Shown here piece by piece: positions 1-8,549 of a stretch of 64,000 nucleotides of DNA. The DNA comes from Streptomyces globosus (lineage in GTDB: Bacteria; Actinomycetota; Actinomycetes; Streptomycetales; Streptomycetaceae). The stretch's first letter is position 1; each line of letters opens with the position of its first letter. The translations under genes and the position numbers were made by a program. The stretch lies in assembly GCF_003325375.1 (NCBI RefSeq), contig NZ_CP030862.1, positions 5,399,501 to 5,463,500 of the forward strand. The letters are read 5' to 3'. The notes beneath the pieces were generated by a model that was not told the DNA's origin, searched no databases, and saw only the letters and a program-made list of their open reading frames with translations.

Positions 1-162
1 GGCACGGACGGCTTCGGCCTCTCCGACACCCGCGAGAACGCCCGCCGCCACTTCGGCGTCGACGCCGAGTCGATCGTCGTGGCCGCGCTGGCCCAGCTCG
101 CCCGCCGCGGCGAGGTGCCGGCGTCGTCCGTGAAGGAGGCCCGCGAGCGCTACGGCCTCTGA
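1..162 (+). CDS. aceE: Pyruvate dehydrogenase E1 component, C-terminal end (partial)
   Basis: The window opens inside a gene; frame 1 is open for 53 codons and stops with TGA at 160-162. The tail contains GTDGFGLSDTRENARRHFGV and ends in REVP-like text followed by ARERYGL. This matches what I know of the extreme C-terminus of the homodimeric AceE-type pyruvate dehydrogenase E1 subunit (thiamine-diphosphate dependent, pyruvate to acetyl-dihydrolipoyl E2). The lipoate genes lipA and lipB, which make the cofactor of the E2 partner, lie 9-11 kb downstream. Only the tail is visible, so catalytic motifs cannot be checked. Confidence 0.85.
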   Translation, partial: GTDGFGLSDTRENARRHFGVDAESIVVAALAQLARRGEVPASSVKEARERYGL

Positions 163-319
163 GCCGGCCGCCGGCCCGCAAGCCGGCGCGCGGGCCCTCG
201 TGCCGCGGAGGCGGCCCCTCCCCCGAGCAGGGGGCGGGGCCGCCTCCGGCGTTTCGCGGGGCGCTGTCGGATTGTCGCGGTGGCGGGCCACCGGCCGACC
301 CGTGATGCTGGATGCCGTG

Positions 320-838
320 ATGGACGAGACGGAGTTCTGGGAGATCGTCGACAGCACCCGCGAGGCCGCCGAGGGCGACCCCGAGGACCATGCCGAGCTG
401 CTGGTGGAGCGGTTGGCGCAGCTCGATCCGGACTCCGTCCTCGACTTCGCCCGGCATTTCGAGTCCCGCTACAACCGGGCGTACACCTGGGACCTGTGGG
501 GCGCCGCCTGGGTGCTCCTCGGCGGCGCGAGCGACGACGCCTTCGACTACTTCCGCTGCTGGCTGATCGGCCAGGGACGGGACGTCTTCGAGGGCGCCCT
601 CCACGACCCGGACGCGCTGGCCGGACTCCTCGACGAGTTCGACGAGGACATCGACGGCGACGGCGAGGAGCTCGGCTACGCCGCGGACGAGGCGTACGAG
701 CAGCTGACCGGGACGGTCGCCCCCGACCTCGGGGTCCCGCTCCAGGCCGCGGAACCGGCGGGCACCCCGCTCGACCTCGAGAACGAGGCGGTCCTGGCGG
801 GCCGCTTCCCCCGGCTGTGGGAGCGCTTCGGCGGCTGA
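320..838 (+). CDS. DUF4240 domain protein
   Basis: A small acidic protein of about 172 residues starting MDETEFWEIVD. It has the DUF4240 pattern: an N-terminal helix with FWE, a central segment with AAWVLLGG and FDYFRCWLIGQG, and an acidic C-terminal half (DEFDEDIDGDGEELGY). The family has no established function; it resembles small cytosolic proteins seen near toxin or immunity genes as well as in isolation. The frame is open from 200, but family members begin with the MDETEFW segment, so ATG 320 is preferred; ATG 305 is an alternative. Neither start has a clear ribosome binding site. It stands alone between aceE and a convergent SDR gene. Confidence 0.8.
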   Translation: MDETEFWEIVDSTREAAEGDPEDHAELLVERLAQLDPDSVLDFARHFESRYNRAYTWDLWGAAWVLLGGASDDAFDYFRCWLIGQGRDVFEGALHDPDALAGLLDEFDEDIDGDGEELGYAADEAYEQLTGTVAPDLGVPLQAAEPAGTPLDLENEAVLAGRFPRLWERFGG

Positions 839-863
839 GGGCGGGGGCGGCGCGGGCGGCGGC

Positions 864-1634
864 TCAGTGGTGGGTGCCGCCGTCGATGCGGATCTCGGTG
901 CCGGTGATGAAGGCGCCGTCCTCGGAGCCCAGCATCGCGACCACGCCGGCGACCGTCTCCGGCGGGGCGAAGCCCTGCCCGATCGCGGGGGCGAGCTTGG
1001 CGAACAGGCTCCAGTCGGTGTCCTCGGGCAGGCCGGGGCCGGCGCCGGTGGTCATGCCGGACTCGATGGACCCGGGCGCGACGGCGACGAAGCGCAGGCC
1101 CTGCTTGCTGTACTCGGCGGACAGCGCGTGCGTCATGGACTGGATGCCGCCCTTGCTCGCCGCGTAGGCGGCCATGTAGGGGTGGGCGAAGGACGCCGAG
1201 GTGGAGCTGAAGTTGACGACGACCGGCCGGTCGCCTTCCAGCAGCGCCGGGAGCGACTCGCGGATCATGAGGAAGGTGCCGGTCAGGTTGACGGCGAGGA
1301 CCTTGTTCCACAGGTCGAGCGGCGTGCGGTGGGTGTGCGCGCAGCGCAGGATGCCGGCGGCGTTGACGAGGACGTCGAGCCCGCCGAGGGCCTCCACGGC
1401 GGCGGGGACGGCCGCGGCGACGGCGGCCTCGTCCGCTATGTCGAGGACGGCGGTGGTGAGCCGGTCCGCATGCCCGTCGGCGGCGGCCCGCTCGGCGGTG
1501 GCCTTCAGGCCGGACTCGTCGACGTCCGCGGTGTGGACGCGGCCGCCCTCGGCCAGGATGCGGTGCACGGTGGCCCGGCCGATGCCGGAGCCGCCGCCGG
1601 TGATGAGGACGCGTCGTCCTTCGTAACGGTTCAT
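864..1634 (-). CDS. Short-chain dehydrogenase/reductase (SDR)
   Basis: A 256-residue classical SDR, probably a cytosolic NAD(P)-dependent oxidoreductase of unknown substrate. Visible motifs are the Rossmann glycine motif TGGGSGIG near residue 11, NAAG near residue 90, the catalytic Ser in NFSSTSAS, and the catalytic YAASK (Tyr and Lys) near residue 155. The C-terminus ITGTEIRIDGG is typical of the family. The start at 1634 (MNRYEGRRVLITGG) is chosen because the Rossmann strand begins right after it; the longer frame to 1688 adds unrelated residues. It is transcribed divergently from a TetR regulator 85 bp away, which is the likely controller. Confidence 0.93.
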   Translation of the reverse strand: MNRYEGRRVLITGGGSGIGRATVHRILAEGGRVHTADVDESGLKATAERAAADGHADRLTTAVLDIADEAAVAAAVPAAVEALGGLDVLVNAAGILRCAHTHRTPLDLWNKVLAVNLTGTFLMIRESLPALLEGDRPVVVNFSSTSASFAHPYMAAYAASKGGIQSMTHALSAEYSKQGLRFVAVAPGSIESGMTTGAGPGLPEDTDWSLFAKLAPAIGQGFAPPETVAGVVAMLGSEDGAFITGTEIRIDGGTHH

Positions 1635-1663
1635 GAGCTGAGCGTACCCGTGCGATGACACGC

Positions 1664-1680
1664 TTTGCCAGGGTGCCAAA
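1664..1680. promoter_or_regulatory. Candidate TetR operator between the SDR and tetR genes
   Basis: The 85-bp divergent intergenic region contains the imperfect palindrome TTTGCCAGGGTGCCAAA. On the minus strand TTGGCA inside it would make a plausible -35 element for the SDR gene. A TetR-family regulator beside its divergent target commonly binds such a site; the assignment is inference from position and symmetry. Confidence 0.35.
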
Positions 1681-1719
1681 ACGCGCATTACGGGCCCGCC
1701 GGAGCGGTAGGCTTCCCCC

Positions 1720-2406
1720 GTGAGATCCCCTCGTCCCTACTCCCTCCGGACCGGCCCCGCCGCAGCCCAGTCCCTGACCGAGCGCCGCAAGGCCGCCACC
1801 CAGCTCGACATCGCCCGCGCCGCCTGCGCCCTCTTCGCCGAGCACGGCCCGGACGGCACCACCGCGGAGGACATCGCCCACCGCGCCGGCGTCGCCCTGC
1901 GCACCTTCTACCGCTACTTCCGCAACAAGCAGGAGGCCGTCGCCCCGCTCCTCGCCACCGGCGGGGACACCTGGCGCGCGATGCTCGCCGAGGAGGCCCC
2001 CGGCACCCCGGTCGCCGAGGCCCTGGAACGCGCGATCACCCGCACGCTCACCGCCCCCCAGGCCGTCGCCGAGGGCCTGGAGGTCACCCGCGGGCTCCTC
2101 CGCGCCGCCGCCACCGACCCGGCCCTGCGCGCCGTCTGGTACCGCGTGAACCAGGACTCCGAGGAGGCCCTGGTCCCCGTCCTGACCCGCCTGACCTCGG
2201 AAGCGGCGGACCCCCTGTCGATCCGCCTCCTGGCGGCGGCCGCCACGGACGCCATCCGCATCGCCCTGGAACTCTGGTCCACCACGGACACCCCCTGCAC
2301 GGGCCCGGACTCCCCCCGGGAACTGGCCGTCCGCTCCCTCCGCGCCCTGACCCCGGCAATCCCCCTCCCGCCGGGCCCGGGCGGGACACCCCGCCCCACC
2401 CCCTGA
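1720..2406 (+). CDS. TetR/AcrR family transcriptional regulator
   Basis: A 228-residue regulator with an N-terminal TetR helix-turn-helix: TQLDIARAACALFAEHGPDG followed by TTAEDIAHRAGVALRTFYRYF and KQEAV, roughly residues 22-75. The C-terminal ligand-binding half is not assignable to a subfamily by eye. The start is GTG 1720, just before the first coding-like residues. It is divergent from the SDR gene, and the classical arrangement suggests it represses that gene and itself. A strong hairpin terminator follows. Confidence 0.9.
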   Translation: MRSPRPYSLRTGPAAAQSLTERRKAATQLDIARAACALFAEHGPDGTTAEDIAHRAGVALRTFYRYFRNKQEAVAPLLATGGDTWRAMLAEEAPGTPVAEALERAITRTLTAPQAVAEGLEVTRGLLRAAATDPALRAVWYRVNQDSEEALVPVLTRLTSEAADPLSIRLLAAAATDAIRIALELWSTTDTPCTGPDSPRELAVRSLRALTPAIPLPPGPGGTPRPTP

Positions 2407-2470
2407 AGCGGGAGCCCGGCACGTCCGGCCGATCGCCCCGGAGGGGCCGCGGCGCCCGCCGCCCTCATGC

Positions 2471-2507
2471 CCGCAGGCCCTCGCCCGGGGAGGGCGAGGG
2501 CCTGCGG
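2471..2507. terminator. Bidirectional hairpin terminator
   Basis: A perfect 16-bp inverted repeat (CCGCAGGCCCTCGCCC and its complement at 2492-2507) with a 5-nt loop lies between the convergent ends of the TetR gene and the repeat-containing secreted protein, so it can serve both. Confidence 0.85.
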
Positions 2508-2527
2508 GGGTGTGTTTCGGCCGGGCG

Positions 2528-5392
2528 TTACGTCGTGTAGTAGCCGGCGACGTCTGCGATGAGGTCCACCGACCCGGCGTTGTTGTAGAAGCTGACCTTC
2601 CCGTTCACCACCGGCACGACCACCAGGTTCGGAACCGTCTGCCCCGCCACGAAGTTCAGATTCGACGCACTCGTACGCGCCGTACCGTCCGGGAACACCG
2701 ACACATGCGACGACGACGTCGGCTCGGTCGCCGTCACGTTCAGGACCACCGCCGTCACACCCGACGCCGGAATACCCGCCACACCCGTCACCGGCAGCGT
2801 CACCGTACCGCCCTGACCCACCTTCGCCTTCGCCACACCCAGACCGATACGGGTGTCCATCAGACGCGTCGGCGCAATCGGCTTGTACGTCGAACCCGAA
2901 CCATCCGTGGTGTAGTAACCCGCCACATCGGCAATCAGATCCACCGACCCGGCATTGTTGTAGAAGCTGACCTTCCCGTTCACCACCGGCACAACCACCA
3001 GGTTCGGAACCGTCTGCCCCGCCACGAAGTTCAGATTCGACGCACTCGTACGCGCCGTACCGTCCGGGAACACCGACACATGCGACGACGACGTCGGCTC
3101 GGTCGCCGTCACGTTCAGAACCACCGCCGTCACACCCGACGCCGGAATACCCGCCACACCCGTCACCGGCAGCGTCACCGTACCGCCCTGACCCACCTTC
3201 GCCTTCGCCACACCCAGACCGATACGGGTGTCCATCAGACGCGTCGGCGCAATCGGCTTGTACGTCGAACCCGAACCATCCGTGGTGTAGTAACCCGCCA
3301 CATCGGCAATCAGATCCACCGACCCGGCATTGTTGTAGAAGCTGACCTTCCCGTTCACCACCGGCACAACCACCAGGTTCGGAACCGTCTGCCCCGCCAC
3401 GAAGTTCAGATTCGACGCACTCGTACGCGCCGTACCGTCCGGGAACACCGACACATGCGACGACGACGTCGGCTCGGTCGCCGTCACGTTCAGAACCACC
3501 GCCGTCACACCCGACGCCGGAATACCCGCCACACCCGTCACCGGCAGCGTCACCGTACCGCCCTGACCCACCTTCGCCTTCGCCACACCCAGACCGATAC
3601 GGGTGTCCATCAGACGCGTCGGCGCAATCGGCTTGTACGTGCCGTGACCGGAGGCGGCCGCAGGCGGCGTCACCGTCAGCGTGCCGCGCGGGTACTGGGA
3701 GCCGAGCACGATGACGCTGATGTTCCAGTTGCCGGCCGGGGCGGTGCGCAGGTCCACGGTCGCCTTCAGCGTGCGGGCGTCGTCCGAGACGGAGACGGTC
3801 GTGGCCGTCAGCGGCGCCGGGCCGCCCGTCAGCCGGACGGTGGTGCCCATGCCCAGGGCCGTGCCCGTGACGGTGAGGGTGGCGACCGTCCCGCTCTGCG
3901 CGGTGGTCGGCGTGACCGTGGCGACGGACACGTCCTCCGAGCCGCAGGGGGCGGTGGTGCAGACCAGCTGGGCGCGGTACGCCGCGCGGTCCACAGCGTC
4001 CGGCAGCGGGAGGACGAACAGGCTCTGGCCTGCGGCCTGGCAGCTGTACGGGGACGCGTGGCCGCTGCAGAGGTTGCGTCCGGCATCACTGTAGAGCTCG
4101 GGCTCCGGGGTGCGCGTCCCGCCGTCCGTGGTGGCGACTTCCGCCCTGAACGAGTCGCCCGAGGCGCTCGGCAGGACGGCGCACACGCCGGTGCGCTCCT
4201 CACCGAGGGTGCCGGTCAGCGGGCCGTACCCGTACGCCACGGAGCCGGCCCGGGTGCATTCGGGCGCAGGCCCGGTGGCCGTGGCGATCCGCCAGGCGTC
4301 GAGGCGGTAGGAGGCGGGCAGGGACCATTGCTGCGGGACCTGCGTGACCACCTGGTAGCCGGTGGAGCCGCTGGGCGTGCACGCCCAGGTCTTCTGGTAG
4401 CAGGCGATGCGGCCGGTGTCGTCCATGACCAGCGTGTGCGTGGAGTCGTGGGCGTCCCGGACGTCGAGGCGCAGCCGGTCCGCGGCGGCCGGCGTGGTGA
4501 TGCGGTGGCAGCGCAGGGTGCCGTTCGCGCCGGAGGTGCCGGTCGTGGCCGGGGCGCCGACCTGCGTCGCCGCGGTGGTGGTGCAGCCGCGGGCGGTCGC
4601 GGTGACGTCCCTGCGGTCCAGGGTGTGGCTGCGCGGGGCGTCCTGGCCCTGCAGGAGCAGGGTGTACGCCTTGCCTGCGGTGAGGGAGCAGCTGGTGAGG
4701 CCGTCCGTGCGGAGCTGCTGGCCCGGGGCGGGGTGGTCGTAGCAGGACGGCCCGTTGCCGTCGGTGTCGATCACGCGCAGCGAGTACTGCGGGAACAGCT
4801 CCGAGTCCTCCGGGAGGCCGTAGCGGATCCGCAGGAGCTCGGCGGTCGAATGGGCGTCGGCCGGGATGGTCAGGCAGTGCGAGAAGACGCCGTTGCCGGT
4901 CTCCAGGCGTACGGCCGCCGCGTCGTCGGCGAAGCTGCCGGCGGGCAGGACCGGGCAGTCCTTCTGGAGTACGTCCGTGCGGACGAAGTGCACACCGTAC
5001 GGGCCGGTCGCCTCGGCGTCCGCGGCGCGGACCCGCGCACGGAACGGTGCCGTTCCGGTCAGGGCGCACTCGCCCCGGCTGAGGTCGCCGTCGGTGCACT
5101 GTGCGGTGCCGTTCCGGTCGACGAGCTCGACGCGGGCGGTGACGCCCGCTCCGCCGAGTGAGGTGAGGGCGGCGATCCGGGCGCCCTGCGGGCTCGGCAG
5201 CTCCAGGCAGTGCGTCTGCCCGGCGGTGGTGAACGTGCCCGCGTGCCGTCCCTCGGCGACGGCGGTGCAGTCCTCTGCGGCGGGCGCGGCCTGAGCGGCG
5301 CCCACGGGCACCAGCAGTGCGGCGAGGAAGGCCAGCAGGCAGGTCAGTACGGTGGAGATCGGGCGTCCTCTGGACACCCACGGCGTTGGCAT
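2528..5392 (-). CDS. Secreted protein with IPT/TIG-like domain and three C-terminal repeats
   Basis: About 954 residues. The start at 5392 (MPTPWVSRGRPISTVL) has a GGGGGG ribosome binding site and opens a Sec signal peptide ending near AAQAAPA at residue 36. A long cysteine-rich extracellular region follows (many paired Cys up to about residue 480), then a beta-sandwich of IPT/TIG type (about 490-578, with TPTTAQSGTVATLTVTG), then three 125-residue repeats filling the C-terminus. Each repeat starts with YKPIAPTRLMDTRIGLG and ends in DLIADVAGYYTT; such TRLxDTR repeats are found in many actinobacterial exported proteins, probably in cell-wall or surface binding. No catalytic domain is recognisable. 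The gene may start 20-49 codons earlier, but those residues lack signal-peptide character. Confidence 0.85.
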   Translation of the reverse strand: MPTPWVSRGRPISTVLTCLLAFLAALLVPVGAAQAAPAAEDCTAVAEGRHAGTFTTAGQTHCLELPSPQGARIAALTSLGGAGVTARVELVDRNGTAQCTDGDLSRGECALTGTAPFRARVRAADAEATGPYGVHFVRTDVLQKDCPVLPAGSFADDAAAVRLETGNGVFSHCLTIPADAHSTAELLRIRYGLPEDSELFPQYSLRVIDTDGNGPSCYDHPAPGQQLRTDGLTSCSLTAGKAYTLLLQGQDAPRSHTLDRRDVTATARGCTTTAATQVGAPATTGTSGANGTLRCHRITTPAAADRLRLDVRDAHDSTHTLVMDDTGRIACYQKTWACTPSGSTGYQVVTQVPQQWSLPASYRLDAWRIATATGPAPECTRAGSVAYGYGPLTGTLGEERTGVCAVLPSASGDSFRAEVATTDGGTRTPEPELYSDAGRNLCSGHASPYSCQAAGQSLFVLPLPDAVDRAAYRAQLVCTTAPCGSEDVSVATVTPTTAQSGTVATLTVTGTALGMGTTVRLTGGPAPLTATTVSVSDDARTLKATVDLRTAPAGNWNISVIVLGSQYPRGTLTVTPPAAASGHGTYKPIAPTRLMDTRIGLGVAKAKVGQGGTVTLPVTGVAGIPASGVTAVVLNVTATEPTSSSHVSVFPDGTARTSASNLNFVAGQTVPNLVVVPVVNGKVSFYNNAGSVDLIADVAGYYTTDGSGSTYKPIAPTRLMDTRIGLGVAKAKVGQGGTVTLPVTGVAGIPASGVTAVVLNVTATEPTSSSHVSVFPDGTARTSASNLNFVAGQTVPNLVVVPVVNGKVSFYNNAGSVDLIADVAGYYTTDGSGSTYKPIAPTRLMDTRIGLGVAKAKVGQGGTVTLPVTGVAGIPASGVTAVVLNVTATEPTSSSHVSVFPDGTARTSASNLNFVAGQTVPNLVVVPVVNGKVSFYNNAGSVDLIADVAGYYTT
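2531..3654 (-). repeat. Three tandem 375-bp coding repeats
   Basis: The segment beginning gcttgtacgt recurs at 2881, 3256 and 3631, giving an exact 375-bp (125-codon) period. The two upstream copies look identical by eye base for base; the copy nearest the stop codon differs only by a handful of substitutions, concentrated in its last codons. Such identity at the third codon position indicates very recent duplication or gene conversion. Confidence 0.95.
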
Positions 5393-5573
5393 GAACCCCC
5401 CAGGGCGATATGGCGTCGAGCGATGGTCGCACACCCGTAAGCCGAGGTCAGAGGCGTGGGTGGCGGCTGGGGTCCGGGTCATGGCGATCAGGGCTGGTTG
5501 GTGGCGTTCCGTACGGTCGCGGACCTCCGCGGCCGGCACCCGACCGCCGGCGCCGGCGGTGCGGAAACGCGAC

Positions 5574-5609
5574 GAGCCCTGCCGCTCTCCGTGGAGAGCG
5601 GCAGGGCTC
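5574..5609. terminator. Hairpin terminator of glnA
   Basis: A perfect 17-bp inverted repeat (GAGCCCTGCCGCTCTCC with its complement at 5593-5609) lies about 57 bp beyond the glnA stop codon. Confidence 0.85.
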
Positions 5610-5665
5610 CTGCCTGGGCGCAGCCGAACGGCGGCCGAACGGGTCGGCCGCGCCGGCCGACGTGT

Positions 5666-7075
5666 TTAGAGGTCGAAGTAGAGCTCGAACTCGTGCGGGT
5701 GCGGGCGCAGCGCGATCGGGGCGATCTCGTGGGTGCGCTTGTAGTCGATCCACGTCTCGATCAGGTCCGCGGTGAAGACGCCGCCGGCGAGGAGGTACTC
5801 GTGGTCGTCCTCCAGGGCCTTGAGGACGTTCTCCAGGCTGGTCGGGACCTGCGGGACGTTGGCGTGCTCCTCGGGAGCCAGCTCGTAGAGGTCCTTGTCG
5901 ATCGGCTCCATCGGCTCGATCTTGTTCTTGACGCCGTCGAGGCCGGCCAGGAGCAGCGCCGAGAACGCGAGGTACGGGTTCGACGACGGGTCCGGGGCGC
6001 GGAACTCGACGCGCTTCGCCTTCGGGTTCGAGCCCGTGATCGGGATGCGCATCGCGGCGGAGCGGTTGCGCTGCGAGTACACCAGGTTCACCGGCGCCTC
6101 GAAGCCCGGCACCAGGCGGTGGTACGAGTTCACCGTCGGGTTGGTGAAGGCCAGCAGCGACGGGGCGTGCTTGAGGATGCCGCCGATGTAGTAGCGGGCG
6201 GTGTCCGACAGGCCCGCGTAGCCCGCCTCGTCGTAGAAGAGCGGCTCGCCGCCCTGCCACAGCGACTGGTGGACGTGCATGCCCGAGCCGTTGTCACCGA
6301 AGATCGGCTTCGGCATGAAGGTGGCGGTCTTGCCGTTGCGCCAGGCGACGTTCTTCACGATGTACTTGAAGAGCATCAGGTCGTCGGCCGCGGCGAGCAG
6401 CGTGTTGAACTTGTAGTTGATCTCGGCCTGGCCGCCGGTGCCGACCTCGTGGTGCTGGCGCTCGACCTGGAGGCCCTGGGCGTCCAGCTCCAGGGAGATC
6501 TCGGCGCGCAGGTCCGCGAAGTGGTCGACCGGGGCGACCGGGAAGTAGCCGCCCTTGTAGCGGACCTTGTAGCCGCGGTTGTTCTCCTCGGAGCCGGTGT
6601 TCCAGGCGCCGGCCTCGGAGTCGATGTGGTAGAAGCCCTCGTTCGCGGTGGTCGCGAAGCGCACGCTGTCGAAGATGTAGAACTCGGCCTCGGGCCCGAA
6701 GAACGCGGTGTCGGCGATGCCGGTGGAGGCGAGGTACGCCTCGGCCTTCTTCGCGATGTTGCGCGGGTCGCGGCTGTAGGCCTCACCCGTGATCGGGTCG
6801 TGGATGAAGAAGTTGATGTTCAGCGTCTTGTCGCGGCGGAACGGGTCCAGGCGGGCGGTGCTGATGTCGGCACGCAGCGCCATGTCGGACTCGTGGATCG
6901 CCTGGAAGCCGCGGATCGAGGAGCCGTCGAAGGCGAGTTCCTCGGCCGGGTCGAACGCCTTCGCCGGGATGGTGAAGTGCTGCATCACACCGGGCAGGTC
7001 GCAGAACCGGACGTCGACGAACTTGACGTCGTTGTCCGCGATGTACTTCTTGATCTCGTCGGCGTTCTGGAACAT
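5666..7075 (-). CDS. glnA: Glutamine synthetase type I
   Basis: 469 residues, the normal length of bacterial GSI. It makes glutamine from glutamate, ammonia and ATP in the cytosol as a dodecamer. Visible signatures are FDGSSIRGF near residue 50, the metal-binding EAEFYIF, the ATP-site block KPIFGDNGSGMHVHQS, NRSAAMRIP and the adenylylation loop DKDLYEL with Tyr397, so activity is probably controlled by GlnE. ATG 7075 has a strong AGGAGGAG ribosome binding site. A four-box GlnR operator lies about 100 bp upstream. A second, unrelated type II enzyme (glnII) lies at 22.9 kb. Confidence 0.98.
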   Translation of the reverse strand: MFQNADEIKKYIADNDVKFVDVRFCDLPGVMQHFTIPAKAFDPAEELAFDGSSIRGFQAIHESDMALRADISTARLDPFRRDKTLNINFFIHDPITGEAYSRDPRNIAKKAEAYLASTGIADTAFFGPEAEFYIFDSVRFATTANEGFYHIDSEAGAWNTGSEENNRGYKVRYKGGYFPVAPVDHFADLRAEISLELDAQGLQVERQHHEVGTGGQAEINYKFNTLLAAADDLMLFKYIVKNVAWRNGKTATFMPKPIFGDNGSGMHVHQSLWQGGEPLFYDEAGYAGLSDTARYYIGGILKHAPSLLAFTNPTVNSYHRLVPGFEAPVNLVYSQRNRSAAMRIPITGSNPKAKRVEFRAPDPSSNPYLAFSALLLAGLDGVKNKIEPMEPIDKDLYELAPEEHANVPQVPTSLENVLKALEDDHEYLLAGGVFTADLIETWIDYKRTHEIAPIALRPHPHEFELYFDL

Positions 7076-7174
7076 CCAACTCCTCCTACTCCCGATCCCG
7101 GGGGAGGGACGGGCTGTATAGCTCGTGGTGCGTCAGTGCGGTGCCGCACGCTGACCCGACCATAAGCAGGCGGG

Positions 7175-7212
7175 ATTTCTCAGGCATGACCCATTTGTTT
7201 CGCCCAAGTTAA
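7175..7212 (-). promoter_or_regulatory. GlnR operator of glnA (two a-b box pairs)
   Basis: Read on the glnA strand the sequence is TTAAC-N6-GAAAC-N6-GTCAT-N6-GAAAT, which fits the published Streptomyces GlnR pattern gTnAC-n6-GAAAc-n6-gTnAC-n6-GAAAc with exact 6-nt spacers. It lies 100-137 bp upstream of glnA and reaches into the region before the divergent RDD gene. By family knowledge GlnR activates glnA under nitrogen limitation. Confidence 0.88.
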
Positions 7213-7260
7213 CCAGGGTCCGCCCGAAGCTCCGGGGAGCACCACAGGTACCGTGGTCCG

Positions 7261-7728
7261 GTGGACAACAGGCAAGCAATCGGATCGTGGCTCTCCGGCC
7301 CCCGCGCGGCGGCCGAGGACATGGGCGTGGAGTTCGGCTATCCGGGCCAGCAGCTCGGCCTGCCGGAGCAGGGCCCGGGCTCGGTGGCGCGTTTCGGGCG
7401 CCGGCTGGGCGCGGTCGCCGTCGACTGGATCGGCTGCCAGGTGATCGCATACGGGCTGATCACGGGCGGCGACATGTCCGCGACGGGCAACTGGACGCTC
7501 GGACTGTTCCTGGGCCTCACCCTCCTGACCGTGGGCACGGTCGGCTCCACCCCGGGCAAGCGCCTCCTGGGCCTGCGCGTCGTCTCCCTGGACGGCGGCC
7601 GCCTCGGCTTCGGCAGGGTGCTGCTGCGCACCGCGCTGCTGGCCCTCGCCATCCCGGCCCTGATCTGGGACCGCGACGGCCGCGGCCTCCACGACCGCGT
7701 CTCCCGCGCCGTCCAGGTCAGGATCTGA
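7261..7728 (+). CDS. RDD family membrane protein
   Basis: 155 residues starting with GTG 7261, divergent from glnA. It has the RDD signature: RFGRRLGAVAVDWIGCQVIA for the first membrane segment, a second segment around NWTLGLFLGLTLLTVGTVG, then TPGKRLLGLRVVSLDG and a third near ALLALAIPALIWDRDGRGLHDR. RDD proteins are small inner-membrane proteins; some act as Na+/H+ antiporters but most have no known function. Its start region carries the GlnR boxes, but whether it is nitrogen regulated is not visible. Confidence 0.9.
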   Translation: MDNRQAIGSWLSGPRAAAEDMGVEFGYPGQQLGLPEQGPGSVARFGRRLGAVAVDWIGCQVIAYGLITGGDMSATGNWTLGLFLGLTLLTVGTVGSTPGKRLLGLRVVSLDGGRLGFGRVLLRTALLALAIPALIWDRDGRGLHDRVSRAVQVRI

Positions 7729-7740
7729 GACACGGCAGGG

Positions 7741-7783
7741 AAAAGGGGCGCCCCGCGGCCATCGGCCGGGGGGCGCCCCTTTT
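7741..7783. terminator. Bidirectional terminator between RDD and DUF4191 genes
   Basis: AAAAGGGGCGCCCC and GGGGCGCCCCTTTT form a long inverted repeat just after the RDD stop codon, with A and T tracts on both outer flanks, so it can end transcription from both convergent genes. Confidence 0.85.
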
Positions 7784-7807
7784 CATGCGCGTGCGTATTG
7801 CGCGTGT

Positions 7808-7829
7808 GTATACGGCGGGTGCCGTATAC
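7808..7829 (-). terminator. Small hairpin after the DUF4191 gene
   Basis: GTATACGGC and GCCGTATAC form a 9-bp stem with a 4-nt loop, 13 bp beyond the stop codon of the minus-strand gene. It is unusually AT-containing for this genome; it may assist termination or stabilise the transcript end. Confidence 0.5.
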
Positions 7830-7841
7830 GAAGGCGGCGGG

Positions 7842-8540
7842 TCAGCGCATCTTTCCGCCGCGTGGCATGCGCATGCCCTTGGGCATGGGCCCCTTCGGCA
7901 GGGGCATGTTGCTCATGAGGTCCCCCATGGCGCGGAGCTTGTCGTTGGCCTGGGTGACCTGGGGGCCGGAGAGGACGCGGGGCAGCTTGAGCAGGGTGGT
8001 GCGGAGCTTCTTCAGCGGTACCTGGCCCTCGCCGGTGCCGACGATGAAGTCGTGGACCGGGACGTCCGGCATGATGCGGGCGAGCTTGCGCTTCTCGGCG
8101 GCCAGCAGGGCCTTGACCCGGTTCGGGTTGCCCTCGGCGATCAGCACGACGCCGGCCTTGCCGACGGCGCGGTGGACGAGGTCCTGGCTGCGGTTCATCG
8201 CGATGGCGGGGGTGGTCGTCCAGCCGCGGCCGACGTTGTCCAGGACGGCCGCGGCGGCGCCGGGCTGCCCCTCCATCTGGCCGAACGCGGCGCGCTCGGC
8301 GCGCCGGCCGAAGAGGATCGCCATCGCGAGGAACGCCACCAGGAAGCCCAGGATGCCCAGGTAGACCGGGTGGTCGATCAGGAAGCCGATCGCAAGGAAG
8401 ACACCGAAGGTGACGATTCCCACGCCCGCGACGATCAGACCGACCTTCGGGTCGGCCTTGCGCGTCATCTTGTACGTCAGGGCGATCTGCTTCAGTCGCC
8501 CGGGGTTCGCAGCAGTCTCTGCGTTTGCCTTCCTCGCCAT
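7842..8540 (-). CDS. DUF4191 integral membrane protein
   Basis: 232 residues with two adjacent hydrophobic segments (about residues 37-57 and 60-80: VGLIVAGVGIVTFGVFLAIG and YLGILGFLVAFLAMAILFG), then a soluble C-terminal part ending in a basic Met/Pro/Lys-rich tail. This is the actinobacterial DUF4191 family, which usually sits beside lipA; its role is unknown. The same placement is seen here, with only a 65-residue gene between it and lipA. Confidence 0.88.
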   Translation of the reverse strand: MARKANAETAANPGRLKQIALTYKMTRKADPKVGLIVAGVGIVTFGVFLAIGFLIDHPVYLGILGFLVAFLAMAILFGRRAERAAFGQMEGQPGAAAAVLDNVGRGWTTTPAIAMNRSQDLVHRAVGKAGVVLIAEGNPNRVKALLAAEKRKLARIMPDVPVHDFIVGTGEGQVPLKKLRTTLLKLPRVLSGPQVTQANDKLRAMGDLMSNMPLPKGPMPKGMRMPRGGKMR

Positions 8541-8549
8541 AAGCGCAGT

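Noticed and set aside
2510..5161. An 883-codon plus-strand frame with repeated HRHNHQ-like text.
   Set aside because: It is the antisense of the three 375-bp repeats of the secreted protein; the repeat pattern is passive and the rest has no protein character.
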